A stretch of DNA of 64,000 nt, from contig NZ_JACVVD010000008.1 in NCBI RefSeq assembly GCF_014534655.1, positions 244,352-308,351 on the forward strand, given 5' to 3'. The stretch's first letter is position 1. Every line of letters begins with the position of its first letter. Shown here piece by piece: positions 16,919-25,788 of this stretch. The notes under the pieces were generated by a model, which saw nothing but the letters and a program-made list of their open reading frames with translations, had not been told where the DNA came from and did no database searches. Source of the DNA: Paenibacillus sedimenti. GTDB lineage: Bacteria > Bacillota > Bacilli > Paenibacillales > NBRC-103111. The translations under genes were made by a program, and so were the position numbers.

Positions 16919-18655
16919 TTATTGCAGCGTGGAGCCCCAGTTGTATGGATCGGCATGTCCGGTGTAGATGCCCTTGACCACGCGGTAGGCGAGTTTGGGT
17001 TTGCGGTATTCGTTGACTAACCCCTTGTTGTTGAAGGAGCGGGCACGGTCCCTGAAGAAGGCACGACGGCTCTGCAGGTCGGCGCGGGTATCTGCAAACT
17101 GCCAGATGTACGTGCCGCTAATCTTTGGATCGGATCGGAAGAGCTTCAGGGCCCGGCTGATCAAATCGGCCTGGTAGTCTTCGCTGAACAACCTGGGCTC
17201 CCAGCCGGAGTCGCCGTAGACGCCTGCTCCGCCAAACTCGGTCATAAGTACCGGGGTGTTCTCCGCGCCAAACGCCTTGCAGCGCTCTTGGAAAGTCTCG
17301 AGCATCACTTCGAAATCGGCGTGCCCGTAATACCATCCGCCATAGTAGTTAATGCCGATGACGTCAAATAGTCCGAGGCAGATGTCCTCCATCGGAAACA
17401 TGGTGGCATAAGCTACAGGCCGTGACCGGTCCTTGCTCCGTACGAGCTCCGTCAGCTTAACGGACAGATCGTAAGCCTGTTTGGACCGTGTATCAATTTC
17501 GTTATGGACAGACCAGAACAGGATCGAGGGGTGATGAAGATCCCGTTCGATCATCTCATCCATCATGGTGAGCGCACGCTGGACAAAGAGAGGATCGTCT
17601 GTGTCTTCCGCGGGCAGGCAAGCACCCCAGATCGGGATCTCGCTCCAGAAGAGAACTCCCCGCTCATCCAACAGATCGAGCCAGTATTCGCTTTGGGGGT
17701 AATGGGAGCCGCGTACGGTGTTACAGCCCATCTGCAAGATGATGTCGAGATCTTTGGTCATCAGTTTGTTCGGGAAAGCAAAGCCCCATTCCGGGTGCTC
17801 CTCATGGCGGTTGACTCCCTGCAAGTAGAGCTCCTTGCCGTTCAGCAGAATCTTCTTCTTTCTGGACTCCACGGTGCGGAAGCCTATGCGGTCCGTCAAG
17901 TCATCCTGGCTTGCTACGGCACGGATAAGGTAGAGTTCAGGTTCTTCCGGCTTCCATCGTCGCAGTCCCGTCCAAGCTTGGGCTACGTTCAATTCGACGT
18001 TGCCGCCAGCAGGGACATGAACCGTATCCGAGTAGAACACTTCCCCGTTTCGGTACAGGGATACGGGGACGTCGGTTGATGCATTCCCCAGAGACCGGAG
18101 GGTAAGTGCGATCCGGACGTCGGCGCTGAAGTCGCCAGTCATGTCGTAAGTAATCCGCATACTTCCGATCGAGATGTCAGGCAAACGCTGAAGCTCCACA
18201 GGGCGGATGATGCCGCCGTAATGAAACCAGTCCACTACGTGGGTCGGTATGGTATTGCGCTCCAGCGTGCTGTCCGTCCGGACGATGAGCTCATGCTCTC
18301 CGGCGGTGGCGTTCTGAATGGTGAAGCCAAATGGGGTATAGCCGCCGTAATGATAACCTAAATGCTTCCCGTCCCAATAGACATCGGCATGGCCTAGTAC
18401 AGCATGGAACAGGAGCCGAAGATGGCCTGCTTCCTCGCAGGTGATCCGGGTGCGGTACCATGCGACTCCTTCGTAGTCGAATTTGCCGAGCTCGTTGTTC
18501 CAGCATGCAGGCACCGGCACCTGATCGCAGCCGGATGGGAAGCGCTCATACCATCCTTCGGACACTCCTACATTGTTCTTGTCAAAAACGAAATCCCATA
18601 ATCCATCAAGCAGCTTAAATTCCCGAAGCCGGTGTTGTTGAAAAGTCCGGATCAT
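16919..18655 (-). CDS. GH2 beta-glucuronidase-like glycoside hydrolase
   Basis: 578 residues from the ATG at 18655, which has GGAG nine bases upstream; a TTG five codons earlier is the alternative. Modules in order are a jelly-roll sugar-binding domain, an immunoglobulin-like domain and a TIM barrel. The acid/base Glu386 lies in SVHNE and the nucleophile Glu473 in TEFGG; GVNRHEEHPEWG and GINYYGGWYYG are as in bacterial beta-glucuronidases. There is no signal peptide, so it acts inside the cell, probably on beta-glucuronides or related uronides from plant glycans. It is divergent from an AraC gene with a perfect palindrome between them. Confidence 0.9.
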   Translation of the reverse strand: MIRTFQQHRLREFKLLDGLWDFVFDKNNVGVSEGWYERFPSGCDQVPVPACWNNELGKFDYEGVAWYRTRITCEEAGHLRLLFHAVLGHADVYWDGKHLGYHYGGYTPFGFTIQNATAGEHELIVRTDSTLERNTIPTHVVDWFHYGGIIRPVELQRLPDISIGSMRITYDMTGDFSADVRIALTLRSLGNASTDVPVSLYRNGEVFYSDTVHVPAGGNVELNVAQAWTGLRRWKPEEPELYLIRAVASQDDLTDRIGFRTVESRKKKILLNGKELYLQGVNRHEEHPEWGFAFPNKLMTKDLDIILQMGCNTVRGSHYPQSEYWLDLLDERGVLFWSEIPIWGACLPAEDTDDPLFVQRALTMMDEMIERDLHHPSILFWSVHNEIDTRSKQAYDLSVKLTELVRSKDRSRPVAYATMFPMEDICLGLFDVIGINYYGGWYYGHADFEVMLETFQERCKAFGAENTPVLMTEFGGAGVYGDSGWEPRLFSEDYQADLISRALKLFRSDPKISGTYIWQFADTRADLQSRRAFFRDRARSFNNKGLVNEYRKPKLAYRVVKGIYTGHADPYNWGSTLQ

Positions 18656-18763
18656 AGCTATCATCTCCAAGTTATAATGTCATTCAGAGTGGGTTGTTCC
18701 ACTCTTGTACATGTGGAGTGTAGCACCTGACGTATCAGAGGGACAATGGCAAAAACAAACCGA

Positions 18764-18782
18764 ATCGTTTATCATAAACGAT
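18764..18782. promoter_or_regulatory. Perfect 19-base palindrome, candidate operator
   Basis: ATCGTTTAT-C-ATAAACGAT, two perfect nine-base arms around one base, in the space between the divergent GH2 and AraC genes (34 bases before the AraC start). This symmetry is typical of a dimeric repressor site. Confidence 0.55.
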
Positions 18783-18815
18783 ACAGGTTAGATTCTGCTC
18801 GGAGGAGGAATAAGC

Positions 18816-19652
18816 ATGGAATATTCTCAGGGGGATTTGGCGGCACATATCCATTGGGTGCTCGCCAAGCCGGCGGTGCCTGGTTGGGAGGATATCCGGC
18901 GGACAGTTACGGGGCATACTTTTTACTATATCTACAGCGGTAAGGGGGTATTCCGTCGCGAGGAAGGAGACGAAGATGTGGAAGGAGGCACCTTAGTTTA
19001 TCTGTGGCCAGGCATGCCGCTTTTCATGAAGTCTTCTATTGCGTATCCCTTGCGGATGACGATGCTGCTCTTCGATTGCGCTTTGCTTCGGAAAAGCGGG
19101 AACGGCTGGGAACCGCCAGAGCCGGTTGAGCGGTTGCAGCTGCCGTTCCTCATGCCTTTGCAGAAAGACCGTATGGGTAGAATCGGCATGCTTTTTCAAG
19201 AGGCGGAGAGTGAGTGGGTGCCGGGGGACCCTGGGCGTGAGGCTCGGGTAAAGTCCGTTTGGTACCGATTGATCCAAGAGCTCCACGAAGCGGCGGAAGT
19301 AGAGTGGAGCGAGGGAATGGAGGAAGGACTGGCTGTGGCGCTTCGCCGATTAAAAGAGAGTCTGGATCGGGGATTTGCTTCGGAGTTGCGTATCGCCGAA
19401 TTGGTGGAGCAATCCGGATTCTCCCCTGCATACATGCGCAGAACCTTCGCTGCCCGGTACGGGTGCAGTCCTAAGGAGTATCTGGACCGGCTGCGCAACG
19501 AGCAGGCGGTTCGCCGACTCCTGTACACGGGGGATTCCGTATCGAATATTGCGCGGGCTTGCGGTTACCTTGACGTCTATCAGTTCAGCAAAGCGTTCAA
19601 AAAGCGCAACGGCTTGGCGCCGACCGAATTTCGGAGGGAGCGGGGGGGCTGA
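18816..19652 (+). CDS. AraC family transcriptional regulator
   Basis: 278 residues; GGAGGAGG lies just upstream of the ATG. The N-terminal cupin-type domain (residues about 10-100, with FYYIYSGKGVFRRE and GTLVYLWPGMPL) should bind a sugar. The C-terminal double helix-turn-helix (about 180-275) contains RIAELVEQSGFSPAYMRRTF and SVSNIARACGYLDVYQFSKA. It is divergent from the GH2 gene and presumably activates it in response to a uronide. Confidence 0.92.
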   Translation: MEYSQGDLAAHIHWVLAKPAVPGWEDIRRTVTGHTFYYIYSGKGVFRREEGDEDVEGGTLVYLWPGMPLFMKSSIAYPLRMTMLLFDCALLRKSGNGWEPPEPVERLQLPFLMPLQKDRMGRIGMLFQEAESEWVPGDPGREARVKSVWYRLIQELHEAAEVEWSEGMEEGLAVALRRLKESLDRGFASELRIAELVEQSGFSPAYMRRTFAARYGCSPKEYLDRLRNEQAVRRLLYTGDSVSNIARACGYLDVYQFSKAFKKRNGLAPTEFRRERGG

Positions 19653-19781
19653 TGATTTTGCGGCGATTCGTCCGTATACAGACTGCGAAGTAAAGTTTAA
19701 ACAAGAACTGTCACAAATATAAGAAAAAACCAATACCATATCTGATCTTGTTGTGGATTCGCTAATCGAATTTATAGAAAT

Positions 19782-20174
19782 TTATTTATTTGATGTGGAT
19801 TTTACTAATTCAAAATAAACATATACTTCTTCAAGGTTTTTTGCTTTTTTCACGATTCCTTTTGTATCACAAATAATGATTGTTGGGAATTCTGATAATT
19901 TTAGTTTTTTTCTTAGTTTAACGTCTTTCGGTTGACTGTCGTATAATCCTATAGTTTCAATAAGTTCAATATTACTATCTGAATTCCAAAACTCGGTAAA
20001 CTTGGTGGCCATTTCTCTTTCACTTTTTTCTCCAATTATATGAACCGTGTACTTACCTTCGGCTGTTGCATATAATGAGCGGATATCTGCATCATTATTA
20101 CTGCAACCAATATTAATTAACAGAATAATTATGCAAAAAAAGATTGTTAAATATATTTTCACTTTATTCACCAC
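19782..20174 (-). CDS. Small lipoprotein with a thioredoxin-like core
   Basis: 130 residues. A hydrophobic signal segment ends in the lipobox LINIGC (Cys24), so the mature protein should be lipid-anchored on the outer face of the membrane. After it come EFWNSDSNIELIET and LKLSEFPTIIICDTKGIV; the last segment resembles the cis-proline strand of thioredoxin folds, but no CxxC is present. Starts are GTG at 20174 or 20162. The gene is AT-rich. It is convergent with the AraC gene. The function is unknown. Confidence 0.6.
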   Translation of the reverse strand: MVNKVKIYLTIFFCIIILLINIGCSNNDADIRSLYATAEGKYTVHIIGEKSEREMATKFTEFWNSDSNIELIETIGLYDSQPKDVKLRKKLKLSEFPTIIICDTKGIVKKAKNLEEVYVYFELVKSTSNK

Positions 20175-20218
20175 ACTTTACGTATTGATAGGACATTCTT
20201 GAGTAAATTTGAAAAAAC

Positions 20219-20870
20219 ATGTTATTAATACCTAATTTGGTTGTGAGGCATTACCAGATCGAAGCAACTTACGTCGGTTGCGTCTGGGCGATCTTTTATG
20301 CCGTCTGCGTTCGGTTCTATGAAGCGGCAGGAGGAATAATAGACAATTCGCATACGTTTAAAGACCTTGAATCGGTACAAAACGCTAGTTATGCAAGTTA
20401 CTTCGCAGGCGTTATCATTTTGGTTTGCGGATTCATCTTACTTGGGCTCGTCCAACCGTGGGGCAAGGTCGTGCCAGCGTGGATGCCGTTTATGGGGGGG
20501 GGATAAAGATACACCGTCTTTTTGTACTAGTTCCGACCCTTCTCTGCACTGCCTTTTTAATTGCACATGGAGTCACTGGGATATTTACAAAGATTCTTTA
20601 TTTGACGGGTTTCATAGAACTTAACTTTCCTCATTTGATTGTATTCGATATGCAAAAATTGGCTTTATGGGATCTATTGTTTTACGAGCCGTGGTTTCTC
20701 ATCATGGGCATATTTGCTGCTTAACAGCTGCCCATTACGCCCAAGCTTCAGGTGTTCCTATTCCTGCTTTTAGACGAAGCTTGCTGGTATTTTTGGTAAT
20801 TGTCTTTCTGATGACTACGCTTTTTGCCTCCTCTATTATCTTTGACTTCGTTGATAAAATAAGCTTTTAA
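20219..20870 (+). pseudogene. Frameshifted multi-pass membrane protein
   Basis: Three overlapping frames together read as one membrane protein of about 215 residues: YVGCVWAIFYAVCVRFYEAA and GVIILVCGFILLGLV in frame one, HRLFVLVPTLLCTAFLIAHG and LLFYEPWFLIMGIF in frame two, and SLLVFLVIVFLMTTLFASSI in frame three. The first shift falls in a run of nine G residues at 20494-20502, the second near 20722. No family is recognised. The first shift could be a slippage or sequencing error, but two shifts make a true pseudogene more likely. Confidence 0.65.
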
Positions 20871-20953
20871 CTATTCTAACAACCTTTCATTGCTGGCCGA
20901 AGAAGGGATATAACATGATATGAAAAATCTGGTGCTGTCAAAGAAATAGGGAT

Positions 20954-21214
20954 ATGCAGCATCTGTCGCCGGCTCTTGAATGTGTTTACCACATTCATCC
21001 TGAATTTGAGGATGAAGAGAGAAACGTTATTCTGAGCGATATTCTGGAACAAGGACAGCGACTTAAAGTAACATTTGAAGATAATACATCTGTTGAATCT
21101 GAAATGAAGTACGAGAAAGCTTATATAATCGATCATCCAACTGGTGAGGTAACAAATAGTTCAAAAGCTAAAGTGGAAATTTTTAATAATCAGAACGAAG
21201 AACTTCTAGAGTAG
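20954..21214 (+). CDS. Hypothetical protein, doubtful
   Basis: 86 codons from ATG to TAG, acidic and soluble (YHIHPEFEDEERNVILSDIL, then LKVTFEDNTSVESEM). Only a weak AGGG sits near the start. It is followed four bases later by a strong two-level hairpin, which argues that something is transcribed here. It may be the tail of a lost larger gene. No family is recognised. Confidence 0.35.
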   Translation: MQHLSPALECVYHIHPEFEDEERNVILSDILEQGQRLKVTFEDNTSVESEMKYEKAYIIDHPTGEVTNSSKAKVEIFNNQNEELLE

Positions 21215-21218
21215 GTAA

Positions 21219-21292
21219 TGACATCGGTTGACACTGAATTCACACTGAGGGCTTGCTCTCCTCAGCGGTAGAAGAGGCTGATGTCAATTTAT
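21219..21292 (+). terminator. Two-level hairpin, probable terminator
   Basis: TGACATC (21219-21225) pairs with GATGTCA (21280-21286), and inside it CTGAGG pairs with CCTCAG (21245-21265). The tail is ATTTATTTAC. The large outer loop makes it unusual for a plain terminator. Confidence 0.5.
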
Positions 21293-21432
21293 TTACAGAA
21301 AAAAGTAAGTGAAAAGTAGTGATTTTGGAAAAAGTATGGTATAGTAAATCCAATAACTGTAATGATTAATATGACAGTTTAAGTGGCAAGCTTATGAAAC
21401 CAGAATTTACTCATAATGGAGGTAATGTTAAA

Positions 21433-22560
21433 GTGAATAATCAAAAAATCCAACCTGCCTCCAAGCTAGGACCTTTATTCGAGTCCTTCAAGCTTGGAAC
21501 TTTGAACCTAAAGAATCGGGTCGTCATGGCTCCAATGACGAGAGCCTTCTCTCCCGGAGGAGTGCCGGGTCCTGATGTAGCCGCTTATTACCGTCGCCGT
21601 GCTGAGAACGGTGTAGGGCTTATTATTACGGAGGGTACCCTGATCAACGATCCGGCTGCCACCAATAATCCGAATATTCCGAATTTCCATGGGGAGGAAG
21701 CGCTGAAGGGTTGGGCTCGCGTCGTCGCGGAAGTACATGAAGCCGGCGGGCTGATTATGCCGCAACTATGGCATATCGGCACGGACCGTAAGGTAGGAGC
21801 CGTTCCGAACCCGGAAGAGCTGCCGATCGGACCTTCAGGCTTGGATCTCGCGACCGGAGAAAAAGTCAATGAGCCGATGAGCCAGGAAAGGATCGATTCC
21901 GTTGTTGCCGCTTACGCACAAGCGGCGGCGGATGCCAAACGGATCGGCTTTGACGGGGTTGAGCTTCATGGCGCCCACGGCTATTTGATCGATCAGTTTT
22001 TCTGGGAGAGAACGAACCAGCGCACCGATAGCTATGGTGGAGACCTTGTGAAAAGAACCCGTTTTGCGGCTGAAATTATTGCGGCTTGCCGTCGCGCCGT
22101 AGGACCCGATTTCCCTATCTTACTGCGGATATCGCAATGGAAATCAAGTGATTACGAGGCGAAATTGGCAGCCAATCCGGATGAACTGGCCAAATTCCTT
22201 GCGCCGCTTGTAGAAGCGGGTGTTGATGTATTTCACTGCTCGACCCGCCGCTTCTGGGAACCGGAGTTCGCCGGTTCCGATCTGAATTTCGCAGGCTGGG
22301 TTAAAAAATTAACCGGCAAACCTACAATCACTGTGGGCTCCGTAGGTCTGGATAATGAGTTTCTATCTTCGTTTAGAGGGGAAAACGCAGGTACGGCGAA
22401 TGTGGATGCCTTGACCGACAAGCTTAACAATCGAGAGTTCGATCTGGTTGCAGTCGGCCGTGCGCTGCTGGTTGATCCGGCATGGGCGGCTAAGGTCCGC
22501 GATGGCCGGCTTGAGGAGCTGAAGCCTTTCACCCCTGAAGCGCTGCGTTCGCTATCTTGA
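21433..22560 (+). CDS. Old yellow enzyme family NADH:flavin oxidoreductase
   Basis: 375 residues from the GTG at 21433, which has GGAGG about ten bases upstream; an ATG at 21394 is possible. It is a FMN TIM barrel reducing activated C=C bonds (enones, nitro compounds). Landmarks are LKNRVVMAPMTRAFS (FMN loop), PQLWHIGTDR, GFDGVELHGAHGYLIDQFFW (substrate His/Asn region), RTDSYGGDLVKRTRF and FDLVAVGRALLVDPAW near the C-terminus. Length and order are normal. It stands alone and ends in a good terminator. Confidence 0.92.
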   Translation: MNNQKIQPASKLGPLFESFKLGTLNLKNRVVMAPMTRAFSPGGVPGPDVAAYYRRRAENGVGLIITEGTLINDPAATNNPNIPNFHGEEALKGWARVVAEVHEAGGLIMPQLWHIGTDRKVGAVPNPEELPIGPSGLDLATGEKVNEPMSQERIDSVVAAYAQAAADAKRIGFDGVELHGAHGYLIDQFFWERTNQRTDSYGGDLVKRTRFAAEIIAACRRAVGPDFPILLRISQWKSSDYEAKLAANPDELAKFLAPLVEAGVDVFHCSTRRFWEPEFAGSDLNFAGWVKKLTGKPTITVGSVGLDNEFLSSFRGENAGTANVDALTDKLNNREFDLVAVGRALLVDPAWAAKVRDGRLEELKPFTPEALRSLS

Positions 22561-22594
22561 TTCTGCTGTAATTCTAACCTTTTGTTTATATGAT

Positions 22595-22632
22595 CGGGCA
22601 CTCCGAGTTAGTGGGAGAGCCCGTTTTTTTTG
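22595..22632 (+). terminator. Terminator of the old yellow enzyme gene
   Basis: CGGGC-a-CTCC pairs with GGGAG-a-GCCCG, followed by TTTTTTTTGTTT. Confidence 0.85.
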
Positions 22633-22812
22633 TTTGACGTCTTAACCGTTTAGTTATAAACGTACTTTCCAAAAAAAGTGTGTGGTAAACTATTCATATG
22701 TAATTGATGGACTTAAACAAACATTTGCCAATAAGTGTTTTGAAAACACGTGATTACAGAACAGTGACAATTCAAAAAATGGATTAGAACGATCGTTTAA
22801 TTGGGGTGATGG

Positions 22813-23577
22813 ATGTTCATGTCAGTTTCAAAAAGTGATATTGGAAAAGTCATTGATGGAGGAGCAGAAACAATTGTTCAAGGTTTCTTAAATGAAGAAT
22901 GTACTTTACTTGTACCTACATTTTCAGATGCGTTTAGTGTATTCCCTCCAGAACATCTAAGACCATCCCAAAATGGTTGCGGTGACTATAGTTGGTTAAC
23001 TAACGACAATTCCAAAGAAATGAATAATATTTATTCTCCAACGAGCAATGAAGTAGATATAGAGATGGGTGCTATTCCCAAAACAATACTGAGGTTGAAA
23101 AATCGACTACGAGGTAATCACCCATTAAATTCATTTACTGCATTTGGTTCATATGAAGAAGAATTGATATCGAAACAAGCTCCGTTAAATGTATATGCAC
23201 CACTAAAAGCCATTGCTGAACTTGGTGGATATGTTGTTCTTATGGGTGTTAATTTTAACCGTTTGACATTAATTCACTTAGCGGAGCAAATGGCAGGAAG
23301 AAATTTGTTTAGACGATGGGCTAAAGATTCTAAAGGTTTAACAATTGAGGTTGAGATTGGCGGAAGCTCTGAGGGTTTTATCAAATTACAGGATGTTCTT
23401 ATGCCAGTTACTAAAAAAGTTAAAGTTGGCCAAAGTGAATGGAACGTACTTGATGTAAATTCAATGCTAAAGATTTCAGAAAATGCCATAAGGAATAATC
23501 CTCTGATAACACATAGTGGTGATTATAGATGTGATCGCTGTAATGATGCTGTTAAGGGCGGACCCATATTAGCATGA
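22813..23577 (+). CDS. Aminoglycoside N(3)-acetyltransferase family protein, short N-terminus
   Basis: Up to 254 residues (start at 22813 or 22819, both near GGGGTG). The body is that of AAC(3)/YokD proteins: GGAETIVQGFL, TLLVPTFSDAFSVF, MGAIPKTILRLKNRLRGNHP, NSFTAFG, PLNVYAPLKAIAELGGYVVL, RLTLIHLAEQMAGRNLFRRW, and a C-terminal YRCDRCNDAVKGG. These enzymes acetylate the 3-amino group of aminoglycosides using acetyl-CoA. The first 20-30 residues of the family are missing because a stop lies just upstream, so activity is uncertain. The gene is AT-rich, like an acquired gene. Confidence 0.8.
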   Translation: MFMSVSKSDIGKVIDGGAETIVQGFLNEECTLLVPTFSDAFSVFPPEHLRPSQNGCGDYSWLTNDNSKEMNNIYSPTSNEVDIEMGAIPKTILRLKNRLRGNHPLNSFTAFGSYEEELISKQAPLNVYAPLKAIAELGGYVVLMGVNFNRLTLIHLAEQMAGRNLFRRWAKDSKGLTIEVEIGGSSEGFIKLQDVLMPVTKKVKVGQSEWNVLDVNSMLKISENAIRNNPLITHSGDYRCDRCNDAVKGGPILA

Positions 23578-23580
23578 TAA

Positions 23581-23754
23581 ATGGTTCGGACACCTGACCC
23601 ATCTGATCGCCGAGCGACAATTATTCAACTCAGTGAATCGGCCCCTTCACTGATAGCAGAAGCTCGAACGGCAATGGGCAGGGATGCCGAGAAGGTGCTG
23701 GAACCAAAGTCTTACGAAGAACGTATTTATTTAATGCAATTGCTAGATATTTGA
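23581..23754 (+). pseudogene. MarR-type regulator C-terminal remnant
   Basis: 57 codons reading VRTPDPSDRRATIIQLSESA and then SYEERIYLMQLLDI. This matches the wing and dimerisation helix of MarR regulators (pattern R.PDPSDRRA..+.LTE.G). The N-terminal part and recognition helix are absent. It begins right after the AAC(3) stop. Confidence 0.55.
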
Positions 23755-23856
23755 AATACAAATAATCAACAACTGCAACATTCTCAGTACTCATAGTAAC
23801 ATGGCAATTAGCAAAAGAAGTATGTAAAAACTGAATGAAAAAAAAGGAGCTTGGAT

Positions 23857-23982
23857 ATGGAGGTCATGGATACAGAACGGCTGGTGCTGCGAAAATTTAT
23901 AGAAAACGATTGGCGGGATTTGCATGAATATTTGTCCGACCCCCAATCTTGCCAGTCATGCCCTAGAAGTAAAGAAAATTAA
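23857..23982 (+). pseudogene. GNAT acetyltransferase N-terminal remnant
   Basis: AAAAGGAG precedes an ATG, followed by MDTERLVLRKFIENDWRDLH and EYLSDPQS, the usual start of RimJ/RimL-like acetyltransferases. It breaks off after about 32 residues and reaches a stop at codon 42. Confidence 0.65.
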
Positions 23983-24020
23983 TAATAACTTACATGAACG
24001 AACTCATTAGCTGAACATTG

Positions 24021-24040
24021 AACTAACGAGGAACGATAGC
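24021..24040 (+). repeat. Dispersed palindromic repeat, copy 1
   Basis: AACTAACGAGGAACGATAGC. Member of a family of about ten short imperfect palindromes in this window with consensus near AACTAACGGAGAACGATAGT. It follows the GNAT remnant. Confidence 0.6.
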
Positions 24041-24315
24041 CCCATAAATGAAAAGAAGCAGGCTGCCGGTCAATCGGCTAGGTGAGAGGGAATAGGTTTT
24101 TGAATCGTTCTATAATGGTCTGAACTCGGATCAACAGCAGCTGATCTTATCCGCTTTTTTTGCTGCAAGCAACCCATCAATGGGCAAGATTGGATTAAAT
24201 AAAGTTAACGTTACGGGTACTTCCACGAAGTAACAACGTGCTCTGACAATCGCGATCAAACGCGCTCGTACAGTAGCATTGCTTCCGTACACAACGGAAT
24301 AAGCAGTAAAGACAA
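24041..24315 (+). other. Gene-free stretch with an orphan reading frame
   Basis: An open frame at 24096-24233 reads FESFYNGLNSDQQQLILSAF and ends TGTSTK. It has no start codon with a ribosome site and no recognised family, and is probably the tail of a lost gene. Nothing else is seen. Confidence 0.35.
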
Positions 24316-24346
24316 GACAGTTGGGAAACCGGTTGTCTTTTTATTT
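24316..24346 (+). terminator. Terminator hairpin
   Basis: GACAGTTGG, loop GAAA, CCGGTTGTC (with G-T pairs), then TTTTTATTTT. Confidence 0.7.
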
Positions 24347-24437
24347 TACCCAGGGATGGCAGAGGAGGCAGGAGTTTATACTTTGTTAATAAACGATTTA
24401 GAGGGATTCAATAAGCTTGGTTTAGAATAAGTAGTAA

Positions 24438-24449
24438 GGAAACGTTTCC
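24438..24449. promoter_or_regulatory. Palindrome upstream of the export-ABC-kinase operon
   Basis: GGAAACGTTTCC, a perfect 12-base dyad 31 bases before the first gene of the operon. The AACGTT core resembles LacI/CcpA-type sites, but flanks do not fit the CcpA consensus well. Confidence 0.35.
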
Positions 24450-24479
24450 CCCTAATTCTTGCTTAAAAGGAGAACCGAA

Positions 24480-25724
24480 ATGAAATTAAGTAAAAAAGGA
24501 TTAACGGTGCTATCATTTACAGTTGGCGCTTGCTTGTTTGTCTCGACGGCATTCGCTGATTCGCTGCTCGGATCCGGGTATGACTCGTTGAAGGGTTCCG
24601 CGAAATCGACGGCTGCGATGATGGAGAATGGCTTAGGCAGCTATACGGTTGAGACGCTTTATACGCTCAAAGATAACGATAAAATTCTAGTGCAGTCCTC
24701 CGAGGTCAAAAAGTTTGATACGGTCAATAAAATGTCCGAAAGCAATCGCGTGACTACAGAGACTGATGGCAAAACGACTAGCAACTATTCGTATGAAGAT
24801 GCGAAAATTTCCGCTTGGAAAAACAGCGCAGAGAATAAATTCTACGTTATGGAATATCCAAAGGATCTAAAGCGACGTGCACCGGGGGAGTTCAACAATC
24901 CATTCAATGAAAATGGCGCAGCGGAGATCGAGAAGATTGTAGACGCTGTGGTCGGTAACCTGAAGGATTACGTTCAGGTCGAAGAAGGAGCAAACGGCAG
25001 TAAAGTGTATGCCGGCAGCTTGTCCGAGGCGCAGGTGCCTGCGCTTGCGAATGCAGTAGCTTCTTTCGGCTTTAAGCAATCGCTGAGCCATGAAACGGAA
25101 CTGCCGACGATTAGCAGCGATATCTTCGTAAAGAAGGTTGTAGGTTCAGCGGTTGAGAATAAAACAGGTTATCTAGAGAATGTTACTGGTGATATCACTT
25201 TGTCGGGAAAAGATAAAAATGGCGTTCAGCATGATCTTACACTGAATGTGGTATTGAAGCTGTCCGAAGTAGGCACGACGAAGGTTGTGAAGCCGGACCT
25301 CACGGGCGCAGACGTAGAGAAAGTGAGCAACTCCAATGGGCTCAGCAGCAAATACGTAGGGACCTATAAGAACAACATCGTGATGGACAAAGACGGGAAG
25401 TTCGTGAAAATCGGCGAAAGAACGGTCGAAATTATAAGCGTCGATGGGGACAAAGTGACGGGTAAATATACAGAAATCGTCTACCCAGGCTTCGAAAGCT
25501 ACTATCCGGAGAAAGATACGTTCAATTTCGAATACAGCCTGTCGTCATCGAATCAGGCGTTCACGTACATGAATGCCAAGGGTGAGCAGAAGAACGGAAT
25601 GATTCACCCGAACGGTACAGGCAAAGTGTATGTAAATATCAACATGGAAATCACCAAAGACAATTCTTACAAATCTAAGATGAAGCCATTCGTTGATGGC
25701 GAGTTTAATCGCGTATTTGAATAA
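24480..25724 (+). CDS. Exported protein of unknown function
   Basis: 414 residues from the ATG at 24480 (AAAAGGAG upstream). Residues 1-26 are a clean Sec signal peptide (MKLSKKGLTV start, cleavage after STAFA). The rest is hydrophilic, with a middle beta-rich part (YLENVTGDITLSGKDKNG, LTLNVVLKLSEVGTTKV) and a C-terminal domain with VGTYKNNIVMDKDGKFVKIG. It is the first gene of a block followed by an ABC ATPase, permease, histidine kinase and response regulator, with a terminator-like hairpin after it, so it may be made in larger amounts than the rest. A role in sensing or relieving envelope stress is inferred from context only. Confidence 0.7.
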   Translation: MKLSKKGLTVLSFTVGACLFVSTAFADSLLGSGYDSLKGSAKSTAAMMENGLGSYTVETLYTLKDNDKILVQSSEVKKFDTVNKMSESNRVTTETDGKTTSNYSYEDAKISAWKNSAENKFYVMEYPKDLKRRAPGEFNNPFNENGAAEIEKIVDAVVGNLKDYVQVEEGANGSKVYAGSLSEAQVPALANAVASFGFKQSLSHETELPTISSDIFVKKVVGSAVENKTGYLENVTGDITLSGKDKNGVQHDLTLNVVLKLSEVGTTKVVKPDLTGADVEKVSNSNGLSSKYVGTYKNNIVMDKDGKFVKIGERTVEIISVDGDKVTGKYTEIVYPGFESYYPEKDTFNFEYSLSSSNQAFTYMNAKGEQKNGMIHPNGTGKVYVNINMEITKDNSYKSKMKPFVDGEFNRVFE

Positions 25725-25734
25725 AGCGAACACT

Positions 25735-25772
25735 TCAGGAGGCTGCGATCCGCGGCTTCCTGAGCATTTTTT
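25735..25772 (+). terminator. Intra-operon terminator or attenuator
   Basis: TCAGGAGGCTGCG pairs over 13 positions (two G-T) with CGCGGCTTCCTGA around ATC, followed by GCATTTTTT. It lies between the exported-protein gene and the ABC ATPase gene, whose ribosome site comes right after. Confidence 0.8.
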
Positions 25773-25788
25773 GAAGGAGTTGAACAAA

